Source of the DNA: JAIYCX01 sp964353175
GTDB taxonomy: Bacteria; Bdellovibrionota_C; UBA2361; SZUA-149; DAOLCO01
Assembly (NCBI GenBank): GCA_964353175.1
Contig: CAYGUX010000006.1
Location: 45,571-109,570, forward strand
Reading direction: 5' to 3'
Length of the DNA: 64,000 nucleotides
Both the position numbers and the translations under genes were made by a program. Positions within the stretch are counted from its first letter, which is position 1, and the number at the start of each line of letters is the position of its first letter. Of the stretch, positions 1 through 8,612 are shown one piece after another. Under the pieces are notes generated by a model, which was not told the origin of the DNA, did not search any database, and saw nothing but the letters and a program-made list of their open reading frames with translations.

Positions 1-68
1 GTTCTGAAGAAAGATCTAGGGCTTTAAGATAGTAGGTAGGCTGGTAGCTTTACAACACTGTCTCTAGT

Positions 69-2453
69 TTAAACCACTGGATGCTCAGGATCAAAATTAC
101 ATAAAGGGGGTGGTTCAAACTCTTTTTGCACGCAAAGCTTAGCACATTCATATCCATACCCACATGCATCTTGATTTCTCCATACCCAGCTTGAAGCCCA
201 TGGCCCCATCGGACAGAAAGCAAATGCAGAAGCTTTACATTTTGCCCAAGCATATGCCACAGCATAAGTACAACCACTAATGCATTCACCTACAGCTGGA
301 TCGTTCTGTAAATTCGCCAATTCTTCATTTATTCGCATTTCAATCTCATCAACACACTGATCAAAAATACCATTGAAGGGAGGTGGATTAGGATTATCGA
401 TATCAATGTCAACAGGATCAAAAGCATTATCTCCAGCTTGGGCGGCAAGGGGAAGGCCCTGATTTGGCAAAGTATATGTATCTGCTCCGCTGTCTGTAAA
501 AGACTGCACGATTAGAGGTTCAATACCCCTAACCTTATATGCAGAATATGCATCTGGAGACATATAACTATTTAAATCGATACTCTCAGTCGCATAAGAA
601 GCTAAATTGACTTTAACTTCACCTGTACTGTCTTGTAAATTAATGCTAGCCTCATTTCGCTTCTCACTAACATTCGTAAGCAATATTAGGTTTCTCTGAC
701 CAATATAAGTATTAGCAAATCCGTTAGCTTCCTTAGATGGCAAAGAAGTTGAATGAGAGGCATAGGCAGTTATCGCCCCTCTTGATCTATTCTCATAATA
801 CATTACGCTTAATGAAATTCTAGAATTTTCATCATTTATACCTTCTGCCTTAACCTGCCCAATGTCCCCTTCTTTAAATAATTCATGCAGAGGAAAGTGT
901 ATTTGCTCATTGGAATTGAGCTTTACGACTATCAATTTTACCAACGATCCAAAATAATCATACATACTCAATTTTATGTCAGTAGGTTCTGCTCTTGTAG
1001 ATAAATTGGAAAGCTCTACCCAGGCTGCGGAATCACCTTTTGGCATCCTAAAGGACAAAGTTGAAACATGATCACCCACCCTTGCCGGCGCAAAGATTGA
1101 AAATCGGAATTTACCATCTGGCTCAACACCTAATCGATTAATATAGGCTTGATATGGACAATCCGCACCAGCTTCATTCTTTGCTGAAATTTTATGTAGG
1201 CCTATCCTATCCTGTTGATAAAGTCCGTTGACATCTATTCTTTGAATGGGACCAATACCAAAACTTCTCTGAATTCTCTCTTCCCCACTTTGATCATAAG
1301 TAGTCACATTAAAATTACATAAATTGTCACTCGCATTAAACAGAGTCAACCAAGGCAAAACCTTTGCTTCATCTAAATCGCCGCTTCTTGCATTTCTGCC
1401 ATTAACAGAACCTGGAACAAAGGTATTATCTGATACGTAGGAATTTCCAAGAATTGGAAACGAACTTGGCACTTGGAAAGAAGTTATTACACTTTCTGGA
1501 AGAAAAGAATCTCCCTTAACCTCATACATACTCATATTATAGGTCAACATATTGTCAGATTCTATACGAATAGAACCGTAGCTACTAGGCGCCAAAGTTA
1601 TTCCAGATAATCTAGATAGGTCGTGCAATAAAAAGTCCTGCTTAGTATTAGCGGCAATTTGTAAAGTAAGCCCTTCCGTATCAAGCCTTGAACCATCTTT
1701 ATCGAAAAATTTCAGATCTATTTCTACGCTATAACTGAATGGATTAAAAACATTTAATACATCAACAGGATAGAAGGTGTTCCAGAATACCGTAGTAAAT
1801 GTTTCATATAAAGAGCTACTGAGTCTACGCCTCTTAGTACTTCTAGCCTCAGAATTTGCATCTAAACAAATCCTATCTTCTTGTAAGAACCTTCCTGATT
1901 TCAAAGCACGTGCTTCGCCATTTTTATCTCTGCAATCTCCTCGACAAAGAATTTGATTTGGATCTTGTCTCTCTTGACTCAGGCACAAACACATCTCATT
2001 CCATGCAGTCTGAGTCCGAAATGCGTAACCATAACCCTCACCCCAAAATACTCTACCATCTGGACAGCTCACAGAAGCCCTTGCATGACAGGTAGCAGCT
2101 GCCATAGCAAAGGCAAAGGCTGTTAGTTTCTTGCACTGAGTAATAGATGTTAGCGTCGTAGTAGTGCCTTCAGGACACATAGCCGGATCAAAGTCTTCTA
2201 AACTTGCGGAAACAGAAGCATTAATTTGTTTAAAGTGCGCTGGATCGAACTCATTTTCAGCATGCTCCAGAATCCTTTTCTGGGAATTCCCTATGTTTGA
2301 GGATAAAGGATTAGGTGATGCCATTAATAATAAGCATAGAGATAGTATGGCACCCACCACCAATGATGTTACAAATGACTTTGACCTAATATAATGCATA
2401 AAAATATCCATGTAGGGTTTAGATGCTAATCGATGAGAATTCGGTCGCATCAT
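69..2453 (-). CDS. Large exported protein with two Cys-rich modules flanking a beta-rich core; function unknown
   Basis: A 794-residue protein I do not recognise. A hydrophobic stretch at about residues 27-45 (preceded by RSKS) looks like a signal peptide or N-terminal anchor, so the protein should act outside the cytoplasm. Two Cys-rich modules share spacing. C107-x14-C122-x7-C130-P-D-G lies near the N terminus and C724-x14-C739-x7-C747-P-M-G near the C terminus. Each has an Ala/aromatic-rich segment between the first two Cys and a trailing C-x(1 or 3)-C pair. The roughly 550 residues between are rich in beta-forming and Asn/Ser residues, with no recognised catalytic motif. The start is uncertain: Met codons at 2453, 2411 and 2399 are all possible and none has a good Shine-Dalgarno. 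The last puts the basic n-region directly before the hydrophobic core. It appears to be transcribed alone. Confidence 0.8.
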   Translation of the reverse strand: MMRPNSHRLASKPYMDIFMHYIRSKSFVTSLVVGAILSLCLLLMASPNPLSSNIGNSQKRILEHAENEFDPAHFKQINASVSASLEDFDPAMCPEGTTTTLTSITQCKKLTAFAFAMAAATCHARASVSCPDGRVFWGEGYGYAFRTQTAWNEMCLCLSQERQDPNQILCRGDCRDKNGEARALKSGRFLQEDRICLDANSEARSTKRRRLSSSLYETFTTVFWNTFYPVDVLNVFNPFSYSVEIDLKFFDKDGSRLDTEGLTLQIAANTKQDFLLHDLSRLSGITLAPSSYGSIRIESDNMLTYNMSMYEVKGDSFLPESVITSFQVPSSFPILGNSYVSDNTFVPGSVNGRNARSGDLDEAKVLPWLTLFNASDNLCNFNVTTYDQSGEERIQRSFGIGPIQRIDVNGLYQQDRIGLHKISAKNEAGADCPYQAYINRLGVEPDGKFRFSIFAPARVGDHVSTLSFRMPKGDSAAWVELSNLSTRAEPTDIKLSMYDYFGSLVKLIVVKLNSNEQIHFPLHELFKEGDIGQVKAEGINDENSRISLSVMYYENRSRGAITAYASHSTSLPSKEANGFANTYIGQRNLILLTNVSEKRNEASINLQDSTGEVKVNLASYATESIDLNSYMSPDAYSAYKVRGIEPLIVQSFTDSGADTYTLPNQGLPLAAQAGDNAFDPVDIDIDNPNPPPFNGIFDQCVDEIEMRINEELANLQNDPAVGECISGCTYAVAYAWAKCKASAFAFCPMGPWASSWVWRNQDACGYGYECAKLCVQKEFEPPPLCNFDPEHPVV

Positions 2454-2711
2454 ATTTCTATATTATTAGGCCTGTGAAGTAGTAGCCCATCTACTTACTT
2501 AACTATTTGAAAGATTTAATAAAAGTACAATAATAGAATGTGCGCGGAATTGGCTCCTTGGTGGAGCCATAGAGCAGGTAAATGCGGTTCTAGATCACCC
2601 CACCAGCATGAAAATTTCCTCCAGCAAGCCCTCCATACCCCATTCCCTCGCACAAAGGGATGATCAAGAGGATGATGGGTGGCTGTTCCTCGGAGAGAAA
2701 GGTACAACCCC
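2454..2711. other. Intergenic segment with GC-richer hairpins; possible structured RNA
   Basis: Between the Cys-rich protein gene and argE, about 2535-2711 is visibly richer in G and C than neighbouring spacers. It contains a perfect 6-bp hairpin (GGCTCC/GGAGCC, 5-base loop) near 2553 and a TCCCT/AGGGA hairpin near 2643-2660. A 69-codon minus-strand frame crosses it and overlaps the argE 3' end, but its Trp- and Leu-rich composition does not look like a real protein. I could not match it to 6S, SRP, RNase P or tmRNA by eye. Confidence 0.25.
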
Positions 2712-3725
2712 TTATACCCCAGCACTTAGTTCCTTCCATATCTTATAAAATACCTCAACGGAGTCCTCAAGTTCATCTATACCTATAGACTCATCGATGG
2801 TATGGGCGTTTTGGATGCTTCCGGGTCCATACATTAGGAACTCTCCGCCGATAGGTAGGAGTTGTGGGATGTCAGTACAGTAGGCTACTATGCCTGTGTC
2901 GAAGCCGGGAAGAGTTTTAAGTTCTACCGTTTGGGCGTCATAGGTTATTTCTAGCTCACCTATATTTTTTGTAAGTTCCTTTAGGAGGTTTATGCAGACT
3001 TCATTGGGACCAACAGTTCTTATCATGCCGGAAATCCTAGCTGCGTTAGATACTATATTGTTGGCCTGCCCTCCTTTGATGTCACCTAGGTTGATGCTTG
3101 CATTGCCTAGGACATCACTTTGCCCCCAGTTTGCTTCTAGTAGCTTGGTAGCGAGTCTAATCAGTTTGTTATTAGCGTCTTCTCCTAGTTCGGGATAGCC
3201 TGAGTGACAGCTTCGGCCCTTTAAGGAGATGTTAAAACAAATCCCACCTTTATGTCCGCTAACTAGTTTACCCTCGGTGGGTTCTCCGTTGACAGTATAT
3301 TTTATCCCTCTGTCCTTTAAGGCATTGGCTGCTGTAATAGCTCCGATTCCATCAGTTTCTTCCCCGACAACAATTAGGAGAGAAATGTCTTTATATCCTT
3401 CCTCTTTAATCTTGTTCGCGGCATAGATCATTGAACTAAGTACTCCCTTAGCGTCACATGCCCCACGTCCAAAGATGCGCCCATCTTTAATCTCTGCTTG
3501 AAACTGAGATTCAAGAGCTGGGACAACATCGGTATGGGTGGTAAAAAGTACCTTGGGACTCCCTAAGTGGCAGAATAGATTGTATCGATTTTCTGATACA
3601 GGGATTCTTTCTATCTTCCAACCTTTAGATTTGAGTGAGGATTCAAGGAACTCTAAAGCCAATAACTCGTTCTCAGTTACTGAGGGGATGGAAATAAGCT
3701 TGCAGAGGAAATCGGATATCTTCAT
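2712..3725 (-). CDS. argE: Acetylornithine deacetylase (M20 metallopeptidase family)
   Basis: M20-family zinc hydrolase of 337 residues, most like ArgE, which removes the acetyl group from N-acetylornithine in arginine synthesis in the cytoplasm. Visible motifs in order: THTDVVPA (first metal His/Asp, about residue 62), GRGACDAKG (bridging Asp), GEETDG (general-base Glu and metal Glu), HKGG, the HSGYPELGEDA stretch of the dimerisation domain, and NAHTIDES with the last metal His near the C terminus. Length is slightly short for ArgE/DapE (usually about 370-380). DapE or another M20 amidase cannot be excluded, because no arginine or lysine genes lie beside it. ATG start at 3725. Confidence 0.8.
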   Translation of the reverse strand: MKISDFLCKLISIPSVTENELLALEFLESSLKSKGWKIERIPVSENRYNLFCHLGSPKVLFTTHTDVVPALESQFQAEIKDGRIFGRGACDAKGVLSSMIYAANKIKEEGYKDISLLIVVGEETDGIGAITAANALKDRGIKYTVNGEPTEGKLVSGHKGGICFNISLKGRSCHSGYPELGEDANNKLIRLATKLLEANWGQSDVLGNASINLGDIKGGQANNIVSNAARISGMIRTVGPNEVCINLLKELTKNIGELEITYDAQTVELKTLPGFDTGIVAYCTDIPQLLPIGGEFLMYGPGSIQNAHTIDESIGIDELEDSVEVFYKIWKELSAGV

Positions 3726-3896
3726 AGGTTTGATCTGAAATTGAGTTGAGGGTTTGAGTTTAAAAGGGGCTCTTTGATCATTATTTTCTTAGCATAGAAA
3801 TTATTTTCTTTCTACTGGAGCCCTTGTAGTGGTAAAATACGGAGTCGGTCATAATTAATATGGTCGATTAATAATATAATTAAAGTCGGAGAATAT

Positions 3897-4058
3897 ATGA
3901 AGAAGAGACACGCGCTTTCACTTGGAGCTTTAGCTGCAATTGCTGTTGCAACAACAAACATCACAGTTGCTCAAGCCGATCAACATGAAGATAGTTCAGA
4001 GCATGGTTCAGAACATTGTCATGGTGATGAAGATTGTCATGGTGAACATGAAGAGTAG
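3897..4058 (+). CDS. Small exported His-rich peptide, probable metal binder
   Basis: A 53-codon gene with a good ribosome site (GGAG ending 5 bases before the ATG). Residues 1-27 form a classical signal peptide: MKKRH, then an Ala/Leu/Val-rich core ending in a VAQA-type cleavage site. The mature part is only about 26 residues and is almost entirely His, Glu, Asp, Gly and Ser with two Cys, including two C-H-G units. Such composition suggests periplasmic binding of Zn, Cu or Ni, which is inference. A strong intrinsic terminator starts 26 bases after the stop, making it a self-contained transcription unit. No recognised family. Confidence 0.7.
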   Translation: MKKRHALSLGALAAIAVATTNITVAQADQHEDSSEHGSEHCHGDEDCHGEHEE

Positions 4059-4083
4059 TCTTTAAGACTAGTTCCGTAGTGTT

Positions 4084-4115
4084 AGTGCGGTCATAACATG
4101 ACCGCACTTTTTATT
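4084..4115 (+). terminator. Intrinsic terminator after the His-rich peptide gene
   Basis: A perfect 10-bp stem (AGTGCGGTCA/TGACCGCACT) with a 5-base loop at 4084-4108, followed directly by a T-rich tract on the plus strand. Confidence 0.85.
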
Positions 4116-4137
4116 TGTTTTATAAAATTTTAGAAAA

Positions 4138-4872
4138 ATGGCAGGACATAGAAACTTATTAACCTTTAATTGCCCCTATAGTAAGCTAAGTTCTAAAGAG
4201 TTAGAGGATATGGGTAATGGGATTGAAGAGTCTTTTATTGTTCAAGTGGATTTAGCAGAAAAAAAAGAAACTATCTTAACTGTATTGCTAAAGGACTTAG
4301 AGAAGAATTTTTCTGAATTAGAGCATGTCCCCAGTCCAGATGTCTATTGTAAAGAAACTGGCGCTCAATATTATTACCATGCACATCGTCAGGATGATAG
4401 AGAAGAACATGAGCATGGGCACTTTCATACATTTCTTGATTTAAAAGTAGCTAGGCCAGACTTGATTCCAGATACGTATGAAAAAGCTAGAGCTTTGACT
4501 CAAATTGTCGGCATATCTCTAACTAACGCCGCTAGTGTCTTTAGATTGTTTGCTACTAATGTTTGGGTAACTGATAATGTTTTTATTCCTGCTGAGGACT
4601 TAATCGAAGTTTTAAAAACTTTTAGTTTAAAGTCAGATACTAGATATCCAGAAGTTTCTACTTGGGTAGGAGGCATCGTGAAGGGCTTCATGCCTCAAAT
4701 TGTTTTTCTGTTAAAAGAAAGAGACAAGGCAATTAAGAAGTGGCAACTTGAACATTCTTACTTAACATTAGAAGAAGCTATGCATGATCGGAATTTAGAA
4801 ATTCCATCAAGTATAGTAATTGATATTCTTGCCCATGCAAATGGAATTGAGGAAGAGTTGGACAGTAGGTAA
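4138..4872 (+). CDS. DUF6969-like protein with an EHGHFH motif
   Basis: Soluble protein of 244 residues with no signal peptide or membrane segment. The centre carries QYYYHAHR followed about ten residues later by EHEHGHFHTFL, then a segment ending FRLFATNVWVTD. This arrangement resembles the uncharacterised proteobacterial family I know as DUF6969, where the His cluster is the hallmark. The assignment is from memory of the motif, not a search. The His cluster could bind a metal. It follows the terminator of the His-rich exported peptide by only about 20 bases on the same strand. The ATG has no clear Shine-Dalgarno, so the start is moderately secure. The C-terminal third is helical. Confidence 0.75.
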   Translation: MAGHRNLLTFNCPYSKLSSKELEDMGNGIEESFIVQVDLAEKKETILTVLLKDLEKNFSELEHVPSPDVYCKETGAQYYYHAHRQDDREEHEHGHFHTFLDLKVARPDLIPDTYEKARALTQIVGISLTNAASVFRLFATNVWVTDNVFIPAEDLIEVLKTFSLKSDTRYPEVSTWVGGIVKGFMPQIVFLLKERDKAIKKWQLEHSYLTLEEAMHDRNLEIPSSIVIDILAHANGIEEELDSR

Positions 4873-4886
4873 TTCTATGTAAGGCT

Positions 4887-5954
4887 CTAAAGTCCTCTTA
4901 CTTTTCTAACAGAGGCTACCTTTTTTCCGAATCCTCCTTGCACCACTACATCCGCTTCTAACCACCTTGTTACAGAAACTGTTTTCGCTCTAAGTATAAT
5001 TTTAAATGATTTGCTATTTGTAGTTAATGTAGAGCTTAGGTTGGGTGAACCTTGAACGATGGTTTGTAATTCTTCTGGCGTGATTGGTGCAATACCTCTT
5101 TTATCTATAATTCCATTTAATTCGACATCTGTCATGCCTAATGCTCTAAGGACTGTTGCAGAAGCAGTATTCACGTTTATCTGGGAGTCAGTGGCATATG
5201 AGGTTCTGATATTTGGTGCCAATTTGGCTAGTAGGGATCTTCTAATTCCAGGTACATTTAGTAGTTCGTCGATGGAAGTTAGCGGACGGTTTATAAAATA
5301 GTCTTTAGTGTCATTACTTTCAATCCCTACTCCAGGGAACGTATCGCTTTGGTGCGGAATTGAATCTCTATCGATAGTGTCGTGTAGTACCGCAACTAAT
5401 CCCTCGGGGGTTAGGGTTAAGTTATTAAAAGGGCTGTCACTTTGATTGCCGTTTGCGTCATCGGAGTTGGCTTGACTATTTTGCCCACTTTGAGTGCCCA
5501 TGATCTCGGTAAAAAGCCTAAATAAACTTCCTTTCCAGAATTCTGCCTTGGGGTCTGTTGTATTAGTAGCGCCTCCAGGGTATCCGTCGCTTGCTGATAC
5601 AATAGCATTTATATTAATCTTACCCCCTTGATCGATTATTTGAGCTCTTACTTCTCCATCGAATCCTGGGACTGGTATTTGTGGAAGGGCATTAACGGCT
5701 TGCCAGGGTTGAATGCTTAATGATGTGTCGTCAGGGACTTCAAGTATCCCCGTTGCAATGCTTAATGCAGACTTTGTAGCGAGTTCGGCCTGTAGGCCAT
5801 CCGTCATACTACGATTGGTCCTGATAAATGCAAAAGTTTCAGAGCTAAAGGCGGTGACTAGAATGGTTGCTAAAGAAAGTATGAAAACAACCATCAAAAG
5901 GGCAAATCCCTCTTCCGAACTGTTTTTATTAGTTAATTTTAGGCTCATTGGCAT
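4887..5954 (-). CDS. gspK: Type II secretion minor pseudopilin GspK
   Basis: A 355-residue protein with the GspK layout. An N-terminal prepilin-like segment (EEGFALLMVVFILSLATIL at about residues 14-32) is followed by a large globular domain with a helix-hairpin-helix region (SIDELLNVPGIRRSLLAKL, and INVNTASATVLRALGM). GspK caps the pseudopilus tip in the type II secretion system and is processed by the prepilin peptidase. No other core gsp gene adjoins it, so the system is probably encoded elsewhere; a GspC-like PDZ protein lies near 49 kb. Two in-frame ATGs (5954 and 5948) are close together and either could be used. It ends convergently 14 bases from the DUF6969-like gene. Confidence 0.85.
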   Translation of the reverse strand: MPMSLKLTNKNSSEEGFALLMVVFILSLATILVTAFSSETFAFIRTNRSMTDGLQAELATKSALSIATGILEVPDDTSLSIQPWQAVNALPQIPVPGFDGEVRAQIIDQGGKININAIVSASDGYPGGATNTTDPKAEFWKGSLFRLFTEIMGTQSGQNSQANSDDANGNQSDSPFNNLTLTPEGLVAVLHDTIDRDSIPHQSDTFPGVGIESNDTKDYFINRPLTSIDELLNVPGIRRSLLAKLAPNIRTSYATDSQINVNTASATVLRALGMTDVELNGIIDKRGIAPITPEELQTIVQGSPNLSSTLTTNSKSFKIILRAKTVSVTRWLEADVVVQGGFGKKVASVRKVRGL

Positions 5955-6030
5955 GTTTAAGGATTGTACAATTAATTAGTACCATAATATTTAGTGCAAG
6001 AGGAGGCCATAGTTTGTATAATAAATAGGT

Positions 6031-6690
6031 ATGTTCATTATAAAACACTTTCTATTTCTATTTCCGCTATTGTTCGCTTGTACAGTTGAACAATCTGACG
6101 ACACTCTAACTAAAGCCTATGCCAAGTATCAGCAGGGTGAATTAGAGGTTGCTATTCAGTTGTTCTCTGATGGATATGAAAAAAATAAAAAAAATCCAGA
6201 ATATCTTTTGAGATATGGAAATGCATTAGAGGATAGTGGGCAGGTTGTAAAAGCAGAGGATCTTTATATCGATGGTTTAGAGATAAATCCTCAACACATA
6301 CTTTTGCATGTAAATTTGGCTTCTGCTTACAGGAAGGAAGGAAGATTGCCAGAAGCAATTAAGCATATGCAAATAGCTGTAAAGTTTAAACCAGGGGAGG
6401 CTTGGTTAAGAGATAATTTAGGCAATATATATCAAGAAAATGGAGATATGGCCGATGCTCTCGCATCATATCGTAAGGCAGTTGAGATGGAGCCCTATGA
6501 ACCTGAGTTTTTAACGGATCTTGCAAATGCCGAACTGAAGTTAGGGAATAAGAAAGAAGCTTTGTCCGCATATAGAAAGTTAAGTGCCCTGTTGGTGGGT
6601 GTTGGCGAAGGCGAAGGAGATAGGGATTACCCTAAACAAAAGGTTTTCTCTGATAGTATGATTGATATTTTAACTAAAGAACAAAACTAG
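6031..6690 (+). CDS. TPR-repeat lipoprotein
   Basis: 219 residues. The N terminus MFIIKHFLFLFPLLFAC is a lipoprotein signal with the lipobox Cys at 17, so the protein is probably membrane anchored on the periplasmic side. Residues about 28-180 hold at least four tetratricopeptide-like repeats, seen as AYAKYQQGELEVAIQLF, EYLLRYGNALEDSGQVVKA, HVNLASAYRKEGRLPEAI and RDNLGNIYQENGDMADALA. TPR arrays scaffold protein complexes; the partner is unknown. The stop codon is one base from the thiolase start, so the two are probably co-transcribed, although a functional link is not obvious. Confidence 0.85.
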   Translation: MFIIKHFLFLFPLLFACTVEQSDDTLTKAYAKYQQGELEVAIQLFSDGYEKNKKNPEYLLRYGNALEDSGQVVKAEDLYIDGLEINPQHILLHVNLASAYRKEGRLPEAIKHMQIAVKFKPGEAWLRDNLGNIYQENGDMADALASYRKAVEMEPYEPEFLTDLANAELKLGNKKEALSAYRKLSALLVGVGEGEGDRDYPKQKVFSDSMIDILTKEQN

Positions 6691-6691
6691 C

Positions 6692-7882
6692 ATGGTTTAT
6701 AAAAAAGTTTATATTGTGGATGCTCTAAGAACACCTTTGGGTAGTTTTATGGGTTCACTCTCTAGCCTTAGTGCGGTAGATCTGGCAGTGCCTTTGGTGC
6801 AAGAGATTCTGAAAAGGAGTACGCTAGATTCAGGTGCTGTGGATGAATTAATTTTAGGTGCGGTGTTGACCGCGAACCAAGGCCAAGCTCCTGCTAGGCA
6901 AGTAAGTATTAAGTCAGGCTTACCTGAGAAAGTAAGTGCTCTTACAATTAATAAAGTCTGTAGTAGCGGACTTATGGCGAATGTTATTGGCGCAAGAAAT
7001 ATTGAGTTGGGAGTATCTAGCATTGTTTTAGCTGGTGGTTCAGAGAGTATGTCTAATGTACCATATTATCTGCCACAGATGCGCTCAGGTGCTCGCTTAG
7101 GAGATGTTAGTGCGGTGGATGGTATCGTTAAAGATGGTTTGTGGGATGTTTATAATGACTATCATATGGGGAATGCTGGGGAGTTATGCGCTGAGACTTA
7201 TAAGCTGAGTCGAGAGGATCAAGATAAGTTTGCTATTCAAAGTTATGAGAGAGCCATAGAAGCTACTGATAAGGGACTTCTATCAAGAGAGATTCTTCCA
7301 CTTAAGGTTAGGGCAGGAAAAGTGGAGGTAGATGTTGTCGTAGATGAAGAGCCTTCTAAGTTTAAGCCTGAAAAAATAAGTTCTCTTAGGCCCGCATTTA
7401 AAAAAGATGGAACTATCACCGCTGTAAATGCGAGTAGTATAAATGATGGTGCTTCAATGCTGTTGCTATGTAGTGAGGAAGCGCTAAAGAAATATAATTT
7501 AACACCAAGGGCGCGAATTATTTCGGAAGGTCTTTTTTCTCAAGCCCCCGAGTGGTTTACGACTGCACCAATCGGAGCTATGAAAAATGCTTTAAATGCA
7601 GCAGGATTAAAGCAAGCGGAGATATCTTATTTTGAAGTGAATGAAGCATTCTCTTGTGTTGCTATGGCGTGTCAGCAAGAATTAAAGATAGATAAGGATA
7701 AGCTGAACGTAAGAGGTGGTGCTGTTAGTCTTGGTCATCCAATTGGCGCAAGTGGGGCAAGGATTTTAACTACTTTACTTCATATCCTTGAGGACAATCA
7801 ATCTAGGTATGGTATGTGTGGAATTTGTAATGGTGGTGGAGAAGCTAGTGCATTGATAATCGAAAGACTTGATCCTGCCTAA
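6692..7882 (+). CDS. Acetyl-CoA C-acetyltransferase (thiolase)
   Basis: Thiolase of 396 residues, the usual length for biosynthetic or degradative acetyl-CoA acetyltransferases (AtoB/PhaA/ThlA type). It condenses two acetyl-CoA to acetoacetyl-CoA or runs in reverse. The acyl-accepting Cys is C90 in NKVCSSGLMAN. The NEAF motif lies near residue 317, the catalytic His in GGAVSLGHPIGASG near 349, and the second active-site Cys in GICNGGGEASA near the C terminus. That last motif reads C-N-GGG rather than the commoner C-I-GGG. It starts one base after the TPR lipoprotein stop. AtoB and PhaA cannot be told apart here. Confidence 0.92.
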   Translation: MVYKKVYIVDALRTPLGSFMGSLSSLSAVDLAVPLVQEILKRSTLDSGAVDELILGAVLTANQGQAPARQVSIKSGLPEKVSALTINKVCSSGLMANVIGARNIELGVSSIVLAGGSESMSNVPYYLPQMRSGARLGDVSAVDGIVKDGLWDVYNDYHMGNAGELCAETYKLSREDQDKFAIQSYERAIEATDKGLLSREILPLKVRAGKVEVDVVVDEEPSKFKPEKISSLRPAFKKDGTITAVNASSINDGASMLLLCSEEALKKYNLTPRARIISEGLFSQAPEWFTTAPIGAMKNALNAAGLKQAEISYFEVNEAFSCVAMACQQELKIDKDKLNVRGGAVSLGHPIGASGARILTTLLHILEDNQSRYGMCGICNGGGEASALIIERLDPA

Positions 7883-7933
7883 GAGCCACATCCCGAAATA
7901 TTTAGCATAAAGTTATAAGGATATAATTATATA

Positions 7934-8524
7934 GTGAACATGAAGATTTCAAGAAGAACATTTGTTGTTGGTGGAGTTTCAACTCTTGGCTTGATGGCTT
8001 GTGAAAGACGAGTCTATAGAAGAGAAGAGCAACAAAAAGACGTGATTTTGGACTTAGGGCCAGTTAGAAGTCTTTTATACACGCAAATTCATATCCCTAT
8101 AAAGTCTGTACTCTTGTTTAGAGATATCGATGGTTGGAGTGCAATTTCTACTAGATGTTCGTATAATGGTTGTGATCTTACCTATCAAGAGCCTACTCTG
8201 TTCTGTCCCTGCTGTAAGTCCTCTTTTAGTTTAGATGGCTTCCCGTATGCTGGGGGCTATGCCACTGTTCCATTGCCATGGATTGAGGTGAGTTATAAGG
8301 AAGGACATTTATATGCTTATCCTGGAAAGGTAGTTCCCAAAAAACAAAGATTCACTACACCAGAAATTGAAACGGCTATTCGGAAATTAAAATTGCAGAT
8401 ACGTGATCCAAGTATCGCCTCAGAGGCAAGAATTCCAGATTCCGTTCAAGGAAAGAGGGACCCTGAAGATGATGGTCCAATGTTTGTAGATCGAGCAGCC
8501 GATTTGGCAAAACCTTTAGACTAG
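7934..8524 (+). CDS. Rieske-fold Tat-exported lipoprotein with both cluster histidines replaced
   Basis: 196 residues. The N terminus has a twin-arginine motif (SRRTFVV) running into a lipobox with Cys at 23, so it is probably exported folded and lipidated. Residues about 58-115 align with a Rieske [2Fe-2S] domain: C75-S-Y77-N-G-C80 replaces the usual C-T-H-x-G-C, and C91-P-C93-C94 replaces C-P-C-H. All four usual Cys are kept (two cluster ligands, two disulfide formers), but the two His ligands are Tyr77 and Cys94. It may therefore bind a differently ligated cluster or none. The following GGYATVPLPW segment matches the usual Pro loop region. The C-terminal 70 residues are hydrophilic. No cytochrome b gene is adjacent. 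Confidence 0.8.
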   Translation: MNMKISRRTFVVGGVSTLGLMACERRVYRREEQQKDVILDLGPVRSLLYTQIHIPIKSVLLFRDIDGWSAISTRCSYNGCDLTYQEPTLFCPCCKSSFSLDGFPYAGGYATVPLPWIEVSYKEGHLYAYPGKVVPKKQRFTTPEIETAIRKLKLQIRDPSIASEARIPDSVQGKRDPEDDGPMFVDRAADLAKPLD

Positions 8525-8612
8525 TGATCTTCTTAGATTAGTGTGTTGGATATAAATTCTAGTGACACATCTTCAACGAGAGGATTTAAAAGTACTGGAT
8601 CAACCTCAGGCT

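Noticed and set aside
2516..2725. 69-codon minus-strand frame
   Set aside because: Overlaps the argE 3' end, Trp/Leu/His-rich composition, no ribosome site; treated as noncoding.
3820..3860. Possible -35/-10 pair (TTGTAG/TAAAAT) before the His-rich peptide
   Set aside because: Spacing is far too short for a sigma-70 promoter.
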